Shown here: positions 47,901 to 61,023 of the stretch, piece by piece
Layout: every line of letters starts with the position of its first letter
Numbering within the stretch: the stretch's first letter is position 1
NCBI GenBank assembly: GCA_963969345.1
Contig: OZ017766.1
Span: forward strand, 2,604,001 to 2,668,000
Length of the DNA stretch: 64,000 nt
Origin: Turbatrix aceti
Lineage: Eukaryota; Nematoda; Chromadorea; Rhabditida; Panagrolaimidae
Direction: 5' to 3'
The notes under the pieces: generated by a model
The model's database searches: none
Told to the model about the DNA's origin: nothing
What the model saw: the letters and a program-made list of their open reading frames with translations, nothing else
Translations under genes and position numbers: made by a program

Positions 47901-48612
47901 CATTCGAACATTTGATGTCGGTTCAGTTGTTTGCAGTCAGATAGCAGAGAAAGACCAGCTTGAACACCTTGTCTCGCGATGCCTTTTGTAGACGCTGACC
48001 GCCGAGTTGTTTTTAGATACTACTGACTCATTACGCGACCCCAGCTCATACGGGCTGCTAGAATCACGTGTGTTGCAGGAGGTGGCAGTAGCAATAGCGC
48101 ATAGTCGGTCTGGTATGATCGTTATCACCCGGCCTCGCGTACAGCCGCCAAATGCAGTGACCGATCGCGGTGCTCCTCCTCACGTACATATTTTTTTGGT
48201 TTTTCCTTATTTTGGGTCTCGCTGCAGACATGTGTCAGAAATTCGTAAAACTGGAAAATGATGAATGCGAATTTCATGATTCTTCAAAATTGTCTTCCTG
48301 CAGACCGTAATTGCCCCCTCCCGGCCTGCACTATGCAACCGCGCATCCCGAGACTAGCGTCATTATTTTTTCTTTCCTTTTTTATACGTCATGATATTCA
48401 AGTGCTTTTTCTAGTTGTTTTTTATCACTGGTTGTTCGCCATGCCAATTGTCGCATTGGCTAATGTTTGCTCCACCGTATCCGTGAATGCAGTGTTGTGA
48501 GGATTGTAAAACTGGATACTTATTTGAACATTATCCAAATTTTCAGAACGAATTTTTCATGGAATTCTGACAACGGAGAGCAGAGTGTTTTCACCTTTGT
48601 TCAGACCGGAGC
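44959..48612. other. Spacer, possible receptor remnant, no intact gene
   Basis: This lies between lysyl hydroxylase and SPEN. The first 60 bp carry the AATAAA of the former. Around 45.43-45.78 kb there is a broken receptor-like frame (see that entry). Around 45.8-46.25 kb two minus-strand frames contain protein-like pieces, broken by stops. From 46.5 to 48.5 kb nothing is recognised. Plus-strand AACTG motifs continue throughout. Confidence 0.4.
45435..45776 (+). pseudogene. Possible serpentine chemoreceptor remnant
   Basis: One plus-strand frame runs 114 codons with a single in-frame TAG at 45648. Before the stop it reads RADRRLMIQLFVSSLTLTEL, which resembles the charged turn and TM6 start of nematode serpentine receptors. 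After the stop a second hydrophobic segment reads PVLYTVTLHNLLTLTFYFF. No start, earlier helices or splice sites were found. It may be a decayed receptor fragment or chance. No subfamily is claimed. Confidence 0.28.
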
Positions 48613-51600
48613 ATGCAGTCGAACGAAAAAACCGAGCCGAAACCCAGACCGGAGGCAACACGTTACGTCTACGTCGAGAGTAGTACACTGGGATCCCGGT
48701 TTTATCAGAAGCAAAAAGATGGAGAGTGAGTTTTTTTAACTGAACCGGCAATAGATTATAAATATTTATAATGTTTACCTATTTCCCAGTAAAACTGAAG
48801 GTTAGTCTCATTGCGTTTTCCCTCCCCCAGGGCACAACAAAAAAATCCAGTGGGCATTAATTAGTAAGGAAGGGTAGGTCGGTCGGGCAATTACCTGCTC
48901 TGTCGTGGCACTCGTAGCCATAGTCACCGTTGGGACTGCCGTCAACGGGACAGTCCGAAGCGCCGTAAACAAACACTGCTTTTCAGAAAACAGGCCTTCC
49001 AAGTTACGCGACTCGTCGACGGTCACGCCTTCGAATTCAAAGATCGAAGTGAATCACAAGCGTTTTTCGACACACTCATCGAAGAGGATCACGGTGGCCA
49101 AATCATTTTCTGTGACTCTAGCATCTACAAGCGAAGGTGAGGACTTTTAACGGAATTCAAAAAAACTGATGTTGTCTAAAAATCTGAAAGTTTTAAAGAC
49201 GTGTTCACGCAGATGTACCTAAAAATTGTAAACATTTCTAGGAACAAATTAGGGTTTTTTTAACTGATAGTAGACTTTTTGACCGTTTTAAATAAAAAAA
49301 AGAACATATTTCAAAAAATCCTACAAAAACACCAGAGTGCACATCAACGCGGACACACAAGCAAAAGCAAGTAGGAAGCGAAACGCGAAGAAACACAGGA
49401 ATATCGATCGTAATTTTTTGTGTTTTCCGCAGCGTGCGTGCACCAAGAGAGAGGGAGCACTGAAAAACAAGAGAGGCCCGCCAGAGTGATGTATTTTTGG
49501 CCTGCCTCTCCTTGCAGCAGCAAAAAAAGCGCGAAAACAGGAGGTAGAGAGAGGCGAGAGAACGAGAGATGCTCGCCTAGCATGCCTTCTGGGCTTTTTT
49601 CTCTCTCGCGCTCTGGCTTCATGTTTTGTTTTTTATATGGGTTCACTTGTACCTCAGGGTTTGGCACTGTGTCGGAGGGAGCGTCATTTTTCATTAAAGA
49701 CCCGTACAAAACGTCGTGCCACGCATTTTGGAGTTTCTGGCGTGAAAAATACGCCCTCAAGCTTTTTCTGCGCTGATTGCCTGCTTGAAGAGTTCCACGT
49801 AACACTCTTGCGCGTGCCGGCTGCTATTATTCACTGCTGACGGTTGTTTGTTTGTTTCAGCCGTCATCGGTCCACGGTTCTGGCCTGCTCCAACTTCCGA
49901 AGCCCGGAGCCATCTCACAGCCACGCGCCAAATGCTGGGCGTGAGAATCGATCGTCGCTGACGCCGAGGCAACCACCGGGATCTGACAAACAGAGTCCAA
50001 CAACTGTATTCGAGATGACGTAAGTTCTCTTTTCCGCGCGTTGCAACACTTCTGGCTGGGATTCTATCGCATGCGCGCATCGCGGGAACATCGATCGTAT
50101 CTCGTCGATTGATCGTGATTGATGGATTTGGGTACAGCGGTGCCATATGGAAATGCAAAATCGCGTGTTGCATGTGCTTTTATTTGCAGTAACCTTTTTT
50201 TGATTCTCCCGTTTATTTACACGGGATAAAAATACAAAATGTCAATCCAACCAAAATAGTCTTTTTTTGGAAAATTTCAAAAGCGTTGATTTTTTCTGGA
50301 TATAAAAACGTTGTTCGGGTTCGTTTGAATGATAATCAGTTACGATAAAACAATATACAGTACGGTACGTTACGACCAAATCAATTTTTTGTTCCGCGTT
50401 ATTAATAACAACTTACGTTTTTTTTGCTTTTTGACGTCAAAATTTTATTCAAGGACTGTAAATTATTGATTTTTTAATTGGTAACGATCAAATTACACAA
50501 AATCGATTTTTTACGTTGAAAAATCGATGTCTTCAATAAGTCGCAGTTTTCATTCTAAAATCTGAAAAAATCGTAACAACAGTTTATACGACATGATCGC
50601 GCATCACAGTTAAAAACAGAATAACCGGCCGTAGAGAAGAGAAGCAAAACTCCTGATTACCCCATTTTTTCCACCCACGCCGACAAGAACGGACTTTTCC
50701 CGACGTCGTCGAAGGTCATCTCATCTCGCTGCTATCTCTATTTATCTCCGAGTGGATGATTTTTCACGGTGCAGCCTGACTGTTCACGTTTGTCTTGTCT
50801 GGAAGGGTCGTCGTCGACTTTTTTTGCGTCGCCGCGAGATGCGAGATAGTGGGCCTTGGGCGAAGGAAGACAAGGTGAAGGGACTGGAGCACGGTTGTTT
50901 TCACCTTCGCGGCCGTTTTATCGCTTCTCCACGATGCCGATTTGATTTGCACTGTCGGAGAGATTCAATTTGCGTCGCGACGCACACGACGCGCAGTCCC
51001 TCCCGGCCGGCCGGCGGAGTAGATAGATGGTCCGTCGCGACGCTGGGAAAAAGGGAACACGTCGCCTCGACCAGCGCTCGAGGGTCGGTTGGTGGCTGTG
51101 CGGGCAGCGAGCGGGCCTGGTCCTGTCCCTGAGTGGCTCGGCGACCCGTTGATTATCCTCTCCTGGCTACATCGACCCTCCCCGGTTTATTTTTGCACTT
51201 TCCCCCAACGAAATATTTTTTCTTCTCAAATTTGTCTTCCAACTCACCCGGCTCGTCTGGGGTGGATCACGACGACGACGACCAGCACACCTTTCCCCCA
51301 CGGCTGCGTGACACGTCTTTCGAGCGTGGTTCTCGTTTATTGATTAATTGATTGATTGGCTCCTCGATTTTCCAACCAGCTCGTCATATTTCTGGTTATT
51401 TCGATCGTTGGCGAACGCTTGCTTTTATTTCCGAGCTGAATTTGAAGTTTTATTCAGCACAACAACTGTGCGTGGCATAAAAGTACATCACAGGATATAT
51501 CTGATTTTTTATTGTCTTGGAACAATATTTCTTAGTTGTTATCAGCGGCCACACTAGGCGTTGTACTTTTTTCGGGGAGCAATTTTTTTGTGCAAGAACC

Positions 51601-54600
51601 ACTGTGCTTTTTGGGAAACTTTCATGTTAAAACTGCAATTTTTTCGATTTTTGATCTCAATTACGTTTTTTTATTTGTGACATTTTTTTCGAAATTATGA
51701 TTTTGTGATCGATTATCACGGTGAATTCTTGATAATTATTTATTCGTTGTTTTATTGCTTCAAAAATTCAATACTTCATGCATGTTTCCATTTTTTACGT
51801 TTTCGTGGCGAACCTGGTGAAAGGGGAAATTTGTTGTCAGTTTTCCTACACTTTCGCTGGGCCAAGGTTCGTAGACTGTGAAGAGACCTATATGGTATCG
51901 CCCCAGGCATAATTCTATTGCTGAGAACTCGCCATCTGATGTCTACTTTTTGTACATTTTTTCACGTTTTTCTACTATTTCGTGGTTTTCAGGTTTCGTA
52001 CATTATTGGATCCAAAATCAGCAGTTGTACACGCAACCTGCGGGTACGTCGGCATACATCTGGGCCGTCTACCCTTCATCAGCCATCACTACATCGCCGA
52101 ACAGAAGAAACAAATCCAGGACGCCATTGACCGCTACGGCCAGGGGGGTGAAATCTTTTTTGCGCCCGCTGAGTCTCATGAATGGCACCAAGCTTACGTT
52201 TTCTTGAAATAGTGCGTGCGACCTTTTTTGTTCCTTCCGCCTTTTCATTTTTTTTTGTTTTCAGCACGGACCAAAAGGTATTGGAGCTGCTGGTGCCCGA
52301 ACTGTGTGCGATGCACTTCAACTCTATGCTGCCGGCGATGAACATCATGCAGCCCCGTGAGTGGAATCCCCCGGGCGAGCCGTCCCAAGTGCCAGGTCCG
52401 TACGGGCTTCACCGGACAACGGTGCTTCCGCCGTACGTCAACCCTTTCTTCGTCTTCCCCCGGCCCCGGCACCTGCCCGGAGACTGCGGCCCGATGACCA
52501 TCGATTCCCCCGATGCCACCCGGACGCTCTACATCAAAAACCTCGAGACGGGTATCACCACCGAGATCCTCAGAAGACGCTACAGCACGCACGGCCACAT
52601 CCTGGACGTCGAAATTAAGAATCCTGACAGTCCATCGCCGTACGCGTTCATCCAGTTCGCCGACGTGCTCTCTGTCATCCGAACCATCTACTACTACTAC
52701 GCGTCGTTCGAGGACTCCCGCCAGAAGCCGCCGTGCCGCATGAACTGGGGCAAGACGAAGAAAGGCACCCGGCTCTGGCTGTCGCGGCTGCCTCCCGAGT
52801 GCTCGCACGATATGATCGTCGGCAAGATCAACCCCCACACGCCGGGCGACAAAGTCATCGTCAACTACGACATAAAGTCCAACGAGGCCATCGTCACCTT
52901 CGAGCCGAGGGCCAATATAATCTACAAGGTCATCGAGCTCATCAGGACCGATGCCATGTGAGTTTGCCTTTTTCAAAGTTTTTGTAAAACGAGCAAATTG
53001 TGCCTACAGATGCTTCTACCCGCCAAACTGTACAAACAAAGTGCGTGTCCACGTCGATTTCTGCACGGATAAGCAGTACGACTACTTCTGCGAGCGCGCG
53101 AGTCTCGGCTACGTCCCTCCGCCCCGGTTCCCTCTCCAGCCGGCGTCGTCGCAGCTGCCGTCAACATCGATGCCACCCCCTCCGTTTTCCGGGATGCCAC
53201 CGGGGATGATCGTGGACACCAGCCAGCCTCCTCCGCCCATCCCACCACCTCCGCACCCGCCTCGGCAGGATCTGTACTTTTCGCAGCAACTCCCTCCACC
53301 CCCACCCCCACCCCCAGCAGTCACGGCACCCATTCCGATCCCAGCGGTTACGGTGGTGTCGTCGACGACACTGTCAGCGTCAGGGGCCATCCAGGAGGTG
53401 ATCGAGCGGAAGTCGTCGCATCGGAGCGAACGGAGAGCGTCTTCGCCTGGCAAGGAGAAGATACCGTACCGGGAGCACTCGTCCTCGATCTCTTACATCC
53501 GCCGAGACCGGATGGACAAGGACAGAGAACGCGAACGGGAACACCGAGTGTCCAAGTCGCCGACGGGATCCGCCAGGCTGTCGGGCGGCTCGTCCGGCAG
53601 TCACCATCGCCATGAATCCATTTCGGGGAGAAGAAGTCCGCCTGGGAACCAGGACATGGGCCGTCGGACGTCGAGAGTCGGCCCCTCGCGATCGCCGTCC
53701 GCTGATTCGGAAGACGACAGACCCCACTCCACCCACGTATCCAGGACCTACCAGAAATCCTCGCTGTCCAGGGACCACCACCATCACCAGAGCCAGAACC
53801 ACCACTACACCTCGTCGGCGTCCAGCTCCGGTCACCATAAACTGTCGTACTCCGGCCATGGGTCCGGGGATTCACTGGAACCTCCGCCACTGCCCCCCAG
53901 GATGATCGACGGCCGCGGGTCTGCGTTGTCTTCCTCCTCGCATCACCACCACCAGCTGCCAAAGAAGAGGACCCCTTCTCCGGAGGTTACGGTCGTTGCC
54001 ACGATTCCCGCTCCCGTGCCGCCTCCTCCCCCGCCTCCGAAGCAGGCGGCGCCAAAACCGCCTCCACCGCCCAGTAAACCCTCTGAGAATGCGACCCCGG
54101 ATACACCAACACCGAAAGAGCCTCCCTGGTACGTCGATCGACCACCTGGCCTGGACGTGCGCAGGAAATGCGCGAACATCGCTCCGGTCAACGTCAGGTT
54201 CCTTGACAAGTTCCGGCGCACGCGCTGTCGCTCTGATCCCCGGACCCGTCTGGAAAAGAGCAGGGTCAAGCGGTCCAGCAGCGAAATCCCCCGTCCCCTC
54301 TTCGCGGAGAACGTCGCAGACAAGGCCAGCGTCGCCAAGCGGCTGTCGAAGGTCATCATCGACATTGACATCGACAAAACCACTCGGATTCGGCCCTCCA
54401 AGCCCAGGGAGGCCGTCGTCCTCGTGCCCACCGTCAGCGCTCCCCCGACGAGTGTCGCGACGACGCCTGTGCCCTCCAGCTCGTCGGGTTCGGGTTCGGG
54501 CTCCGTGCACAACAGATTCCAGGAACGACTCACGCAGATCAGAGACAAGGACAAGGAGAAGGAAAAAGAGAAGCAGCTACAGCACATGCAGTCGACCCTG

Positions 54601-57600
54601 TCGTCTACCGGGCCTCCCTCCAGGCCCCACCACCTTTTGCACATTTCCATCCCCACCGCCTCCCCGACTGGATCCGCTGGAACGGCCGCTTCCACGCCTC
54701 GAACGGGATCCGACATCGCGTCCGCCACCGCGTTCGGCAAGGCATCGCCCTTCATAGCCTCCCCGGTCACCAGGAACCCTGTATCGACGACCGCGGGAAC
54801 TGCCATCTCGCCGGCGTCATCGGTCTCGACGCCCCGAAGAACCCATGAATCATTCAGCCCGAAACCCGTCATGGCGCCGTCGCTCGCGATGCAGCAGATC
54901 CTCGAAGGCGCGCGCATGCCTCCGCCGCCGCCCAGGGAGCGCCTCAGTCTTCAGCACCCCCACCACCGGCCCTCCGTCGGGCCTTCCTGCGTCTCAACAC
55001 CGACTCAGCCCACCTCAAAGCCTTCGACGCCGCTCTCGACCAAGGACACTCCTGCTGGATTCGTCGGACGACCGAGACTGTCGTCAACGGCGGGGTCGCT
55101 CTCCCGGGAGTCCCCCCTCACCCCGACTCGGGGCATTCAGCCCGGCAAGGAGCGGGAAAAGGAGAAAAAGTCATTTGCCGGATTTCCCTCCGCTTCGGCG
55201 AGCAACACGCCTACCCCCGCGTCGGCTGCCAGCCACAAGGCGTACTTCAGCACGTGGAAAGACATGCAAGAGAAGAGGAAGGGCTCCCTGGGCCCCCCAG
55301 GCACTCCGCAGTCCGGGATGTCAACCCCCGGCATGGGGGGAGCGACGACCATGGCCACACCGTCATCGGCACCCGCGCATACCCCCAAAAAGATGACAGA
55401 ACACAGGAAAAGCACCGGAACGGCACCTGCAGGCGGTATCTTCGATTTCACAACCGGAGAACCCAAACGACTCTCGGTGTCTTCCGTTGGCAGACCTCCG
55501 ACGACTTTGGCGGGCAAGCAGAAGAGAGAAAGGATGCTCCAACAGCAAGCGGCGGCTGCGGCCCAGGCCGCGTTGAACAGCGGCGAGGCGACTGACGCTT
55601 ACCTCAAGAAACTTCTCCAGGCCCCCGCCGATCGTGCAAAGGACGAGGAAAAAGCCCGCAAAAAGGCAGAAAAGAAGGAGGCAAAGAAGAAGCTCAGAGA
55701 AAAAGAAGCCAAACGGGCCGAAAAGATGCGCAAGAAGGCGGAACGCGCGCTGGCCGAGAGAAACAGCGTTGGATCGGTGTCTACGGCGGCGAACAAGAAA
55801 AAGTACAAGACCAAAGCCAAGCACCACAGGCTCGGAAGCGAAGACTCCTACGATTCGGAGGCTTCGGCGGCATCTATGGCTGCAGTTGTAAGTTTTTTTT
55901 TGGGATTTAGAAAAAGTTTTGGTTTGAGCAATTTTTTGAAACGCGAACGCGCGTTTTTTGGCACAACATTTTTTTACAAATTTTTTTCTATGATTTTTTT
56001 GCAGAAAAGCTACAACAAAGAAGTTCAAAGAATGATCGGGCCCGATGGCTTGCTTACTGCGGGCGGCGGCGACTCACTCTACGACCGTGTAAAGCGACGG
56101 ACCTCTGGCGTTAAGGATGACGACCGCAAGAAGCAACTCGAAGCTCTCGAGATGATCAAACGCAAAAAACAGGAGGTTAGTCCCTTTCATGATTCTTGGC
56201 CTAAAAGTTGGCATTTTTTACAGAAAAAATCAACATTCCTGGAAACCGACGAAGACAGCCAAGCCTCGTCCGACGTCATGCAGAACTTCCGCAAGAAGTC
56301 GACGCCTCCCGTCACCCCGGCCGTCTCGGCGCCGGATGCTGACACGGTCAGCGACGTCAAGCTGCACGCGCCGGTCAAAAAGAAGTCTTCGTCGGAAGAG
56401 AAGGATCGCCTCGAGCTGAAGCGTCAGAAGCGGGAGAAGGAACTCAAACGGGAGGAGAAGAAACAAAAAAAGCAGGCCCTCAAGCTCAAAGAAGCCAGGA
56501 AAAAGGAATCGGACGAGGAAAAACTGAAATCGCCGGTCGGAGTGCCCGCTCCTGCTCCTGTTCCCCTCCCCGAGCTGTCGTCGAGCACCGAAGACGAGGA
56601 TTCTGGGGCCGAGGAGCTCGCAAAGAGGACGAAGAAGACACCCATGTCCGTCAGCGATCGCCAGATTTCCAAGGAAAAGGATCGCGGCAAGGAAAGAGAC
56701 GACAGCGAGCACGAACAGCGCGAGCGATCAAAGTCAAAGACCGCCAAGAAGCCGAAACCCGCCAAGCGACCGAGGGTGTCGTCGTCCGAGGAGGAAGACG
56801 ATCCCGGCACGACCATCGACATGAGCGACGTATTCGAGACCAAGACCAAGCCGAAGGCTGCGCCGACTGGGCCAATGTCTCCGCCGCCGAAGGTTTCGAG
56901 GACGCTTTCGTCGAGCTCGAAGCCGGACGACGAAAATGAGCGGAAGCGGCTCAAGGCGCTCAGAAAAGAGCAGAAACGGCAGGAAAAGCTCATGCGCAAG
57001 CAGAAGGAGGCGCTGCTCGCCAAGAGCCGGGAATCCGTGTCTTCCGACACCGCAGACTCGCCCCAGAGAAAGAAATCCAAGAAGACAATCAGCCACCGGG
57101 AAGAAGACGAAACCGCCACGCCTCCGCCCCAATTCAAGGAAAAGGCCGTCGAAAAGGAACGGAAGAAGCCGAAGACCAAGAACGTCGGGGTCAAGAGTCG
57201 CTTCACCCGGCCGCCTGCGACTGCAAAATTGGAATTTGTCGTCCCGAAAAAAGCAAAAGTCCTTCAGGGAGAACCGGTTTCGCTGCACATCAAGTCTACG
57301 AAGATTTCAAAGCACAAAAAAGTTTCGGAAGCTACGAGGGCGTCGGTTACCGTATCTATTCCCATCAAGACCACTGTCTCCGCGCCGAGGCACTCACCTG
57401 CGGTTTTCAAGGAGCCAAAATCTCGATCGGTTTCTACTTCGGCCTCCGCGGCAGTTACGGCGTCTGTGCAACAGGTGGGTCGCCGGTTTTGTGCCCAAAG
57501 CGGGGCAGGGAGGGTTTTAAATTTTACAAGGTTCTTTAACGCTTTTTTCTGTTGCTATTTTTCCTTTGTTTTTTTTAGTTGGAAGCTAGATTTGTTTTTC

Positions 57601-60600
57601 CTGGTGCTTTGTAGAAAGGTTGGAGCCGCTGACACGCAAAACCTTTTTTTATTCGTTTTGCAGTTCCTTTTTTCTTGCTTTGTTTTTTTTCCATTTTACA
57701 GCTACTCTACACCTTTGTTTCTTTTTTTCTCGTATCTGTTTTGTTCGCTACTGACTGAATACTATCTTTTCTCTGGCGTGTCGTCGTTTCCTAAAAGCGC
57801 TGTCGCTATCGTTTCCGAACAATGGTCTTGCCTTTTAACGTGAAAACAAAGATTAAAAAAAATGAATTTGGAAGGCTGATTTGCGGTTTTTTGTGGATCA
57901 ACATTCTGGAAGCTCTTTTTGAGTTTTTGAACAAAATTTTTGATTGGCAAGATCAGAAGCGGCAACTAACGGACTTTCCTTACCTCTTGGTGGTGGCGTT
58001 GTGGTGACCTGTCTTTCATGAGATTTTTCGCTTTCACTTACCCCTCAGGCTTCCTAATTGTTCGCTACTCAAAACAGAGCTGTTCAACTCAGCCGGAAGG
58101 ACATCGCTGTGATTTCGGTGTGCTGATTTTAGACGCGGCCTCCTCCTCCTCCGGCTCCCGTCAAGCAGCGAAAGACGTCGGTCTCGAGTCTGTTTGACTC
58201 GGACGGCGACAGCAGCTCTGATTCGAGCACTGTTACTGCGGGAATGCCCGCCAGGACCCGGACGCCGGCCGCTGTGTCTTCTTCCGCCCCGTCCAAGCGG
58301 CGGTCGGTTTCCTCGTCTTCATCGTCGAGTGTATCGTCGTTGTCGACGTCTTCGTGCTCTTCTTTGGAGGACAAGACCCTGCTTTCTTCGTGCGACGAGA
58401 CAACGGCCGCACCGGCGTCGGTCGAGAAGACCCGAGTGCAGCCCATGACTTCGGCCGAGATCGACGACATCCTCGACACCGTAATCTACGATGACGGAAG
58501 CACGCGCACCACCACGGTCACCGCCGGCGACGACATAAACTCCTGGCTCGACGACGATGACGACGACGACGATCTGCTGGAGGCGGCGCTCAATGATGCC
58601 CAGGATAGCACGGTATCGGAGACACAGGTATCATACAAACCTACATCCTTTGTTTTACTTTGGTTTATTACTCCCCGAAGGGGCTCCAGGGGTCGGAAGC
58701 CTTCGAGCAGCGGTTGTGCATTGATTGTGATTGATTTGGCAATTTTTTTGCTGCACGTATCATTTTTGTATAGGTGTCATGTTTTGCCTTGTTTAGCCAA
58801 GGAAACATTCAGTTTTGGGTAAAAAGCTCATTTTTGAGGGCATTTTGAAAGCAGTGAATTTCTGAAAAAAATGTATGGCAGGTTTTTTCCGCAATTCAAA
58901 CGCTGATTTTTAGGATGCCCTCCTCAAAGCAACCAAAAAGGCCACTCCGTCTCCCGTACGCCGGCCATCTGTTCCCGCAGAGCCTGTGGCAGCAGTGGCG
59001 TCCGCTTCTTCCGCCACCCCTCCTCAGCTCCGTGTCTCTTCGACGACCCCGACGCCGCCGTTGTCACTCACGACGGCTCCCGACGAGGACAGTTCAGAAA
59101 TCGAAGACTACAGCTTCGGTCCGTCGCGCATCCTCGCCAAGAAACGGGCTTCCGACGCCGAATTCCAGCGTCGGATGTCGGCCGATTCCCAGCAGAGCGT
59201 ATTCACGCCCGGCCTGCCACCAGCCGGCCCCACCGCCTTCCCGATGCCGGTTACGATGCAGTCGCCCCCCGCAACGTTCGTCTCACCGACGCCGCAGTCC
59301 CCCGTCGCCCTCGGACTTCCATCGACCCCCCAGACGCCGACTGTCATGGAAGGCGTCGAGTTTATCTCACCGCGACTTCCTGCCCGTCGGTCTTCAACCA
59401 CGTCGCTGGCCAAGTCGTCTACTGAGTCTCCGTCGGACAAAGTCGTGGAATCCGTCGTCGAAGACGTTCACAAGTTGTTCGAAGCCGGCGAAATCAAGAC
59501 GAAACGCGGTTTTCCGTCATTCTCGGCAACCAAGCAGATCCTGTCTCCGCGTACGATTCGTCCACCGCCGGAAGCCGATCGCGTGCAGATACCCATGCTC
59601 CTGTCCGAACCCGACGTTGAACGCAAGAGGAGACTGCGACTCGTGGAACGCATTGACACGCGGCTGTCGAGGGAACTCAACACTGGCTCCATTTTTGTTT
59701 CTCCGGAGCATCCGATTGTTCGTCGAACCTCGCCTCCACGGCACGAGCCTTCTCGGGACAAGCCCAGGCGGAGAACGAGCTCCGTCGGTCCGAGACCCCA
59801 GTCTTACTCCGTCGGCGTCAAGGCGACCGAAGACGTCTTTGTCGACGTCGAGGTCGAAGAAGAGCTGCGACCCGTTGTTCGGCCGGTCCACGTGCCGCAG
59901 CCAATTGAAGAGACGGCGGCCAGTCACCCGGCACCGTCGACCACAGTCGCGCCCCAGACGGCTGTCAGACCGACGGCGCAGCTCTTCCGCGATCATCCGT
60001 CCATCTGGGAGGGCAAGCTGCGCTACGGACACGTCAGGGCCGGCATCCAGATGTACCACGTCGCGGACTTCTCCGACAACGCGTACGGACCGCTCATTTA
60101 CGCTGCAGCTGCGGCGCGGAACCTGGAAATGCGGATTCGGAGGCGTATGCTGCTGCACGCGGAGTCGAGGCTGTCGAAGGTGCTGGCCAGGTGCGTTTTC
60201 GAGCAGTCAGAGTCCTTCTACCTCACGCTGGGCGTCTGCTCCGACACCCCCGATCAGGAAAACATCAAGGACCCCCTCAACGAAGAGCTCCGCCCCCATT
60301 TCATGGATCAGGATCAGTGCGGAGCCGTTGTCTACCTCGGAGAAGTAAGTTGGCGTTCAATGGCACTTTTTTGAGATTGATCAAAACTTTTATTTTACAT
60401 ACATTTTCACGTTTTCAGGCGAACAACTATCCGGTTGCACTCCACCTGCTTTTCTCGTCGCCTGGCACGCGCCGTGTGCTCAGCGCCTACGCTCCCGACC
60501 TCCTGAAGCACCTCCAGGACAACAACGTCTCCTACGTGCTCGGCATTGTGTGCCGGGACTACTTTGACTCCGCGGGACCCGCCAGGAGGACCATCGAGAA

Positions 60601-60661
60601 CAAGTGTCTTCTGACCGACGTCATCAACAAAAACCAGGCGTCCACCGTTGCTAGCAAGTAG
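48613..60661 (+). CDS. SPEN: SPEN/SHARP-family transcriptional corepressor
   Basis: Eleven exons join in frame: 48613-48725, 48987-49136, 49861-50019, 51993-52211, 52265-52957, 53010-55887, 56005-56175, 56224-57474, 58133-58627, 58914-60344 and 60419-60661, giving 2600 residues. ATG 48613 follows a TTGTTCAG acceptor. A degenerate RRM-like segment lies at about 141-240. A clear RRM follows at about 297-372 (RTLYIKNLE, YAFIQFADVLSVIRTI), and a weaker one at about 380-458 (RLWLSRLP ... VRVHVDFC). A long disordered middle has poly-Pro, Arg-Ser and Lys/Glu-rich coiled-coil stretches (about 1320-1365, again in exon 8) and an acidic patch in exon 9. The C-terminal SPOC domain (about 2404-2560) begins SIWEGKL and ends ...APDLLKHLQDNNVSYVLGIV. 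SPEN proteins bind RNA through the RRMs and recruit NCoR/SMRT-HDAC complexes through SPOC; C. elegans DIN-1 works with the steroid receptor DAF-12. AATAAA is at 60863-60868. Confidence 0.92.
50020..51992 (+). promoter_or_regulatory. Large SPEN intron 3 with GC-rich island
   Basis: This 1973-nt intron is by far the longest in the gene; most others are 50-660 nt. Its centre (about 50.65-51.35 kb) is GC-rich, unlike the A/T-rich flanks. That makes it a candidate internal promoter or 5' exon for a shorter isoform starting at the RRMs. No open frame there has a convincing donor. The call is an inference from composition only. Confidence 0.35.
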
Positions 60662-61023
60662 AGCAGCGGCTGCGCCCACTAACCTTCACTCACCCCGAAC
60701 AGTTCGGGTAATTACCGAGTTTACAGAGATCTTGTCTTTTTTTGTATATTGAGCGTTTTTTGTACATGTTTGTTTGTAACTTATAAATCCCGTGTGTTTG
60801 TTGGCATTTTGTTTTTTTGTAGAGCAGAGATTAACATTATTGGTTGTTTTAATGTTTGCTGGAATAAACGGCATTGAAATTCTAAATTTTGAGAATTTGG
60901 GCTTGGGCAGGAAATAAATAAATAAAATGCAAATATCCGAGACTCCAGCCCGCGCATTTTGCATTGCGCCGGATCAAACCTCCCGACGCAATCCAGGACG
61001 GACCATTCCGTTGAACGAAGTGA

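Noticed and set aside
53943..54917. Long minus-strand open frames opposite SPEN exon 6 (also 52245-52976 and 56424-57206)
   Set aside because: They are antisense shadows of the GC-rich SPEN coding exons. They lack splice context and read as low-complexity Gly/Arg/Ser sequence.
58915..60348. 477-codon plus-strand open frame overlapping SPEN exon 10
   Set aside because: It is Arg/Ser/Pro-rich in a shifted frame. The SPOC domain is in the other frame, which also joins cleanly to exons 9 and 11.
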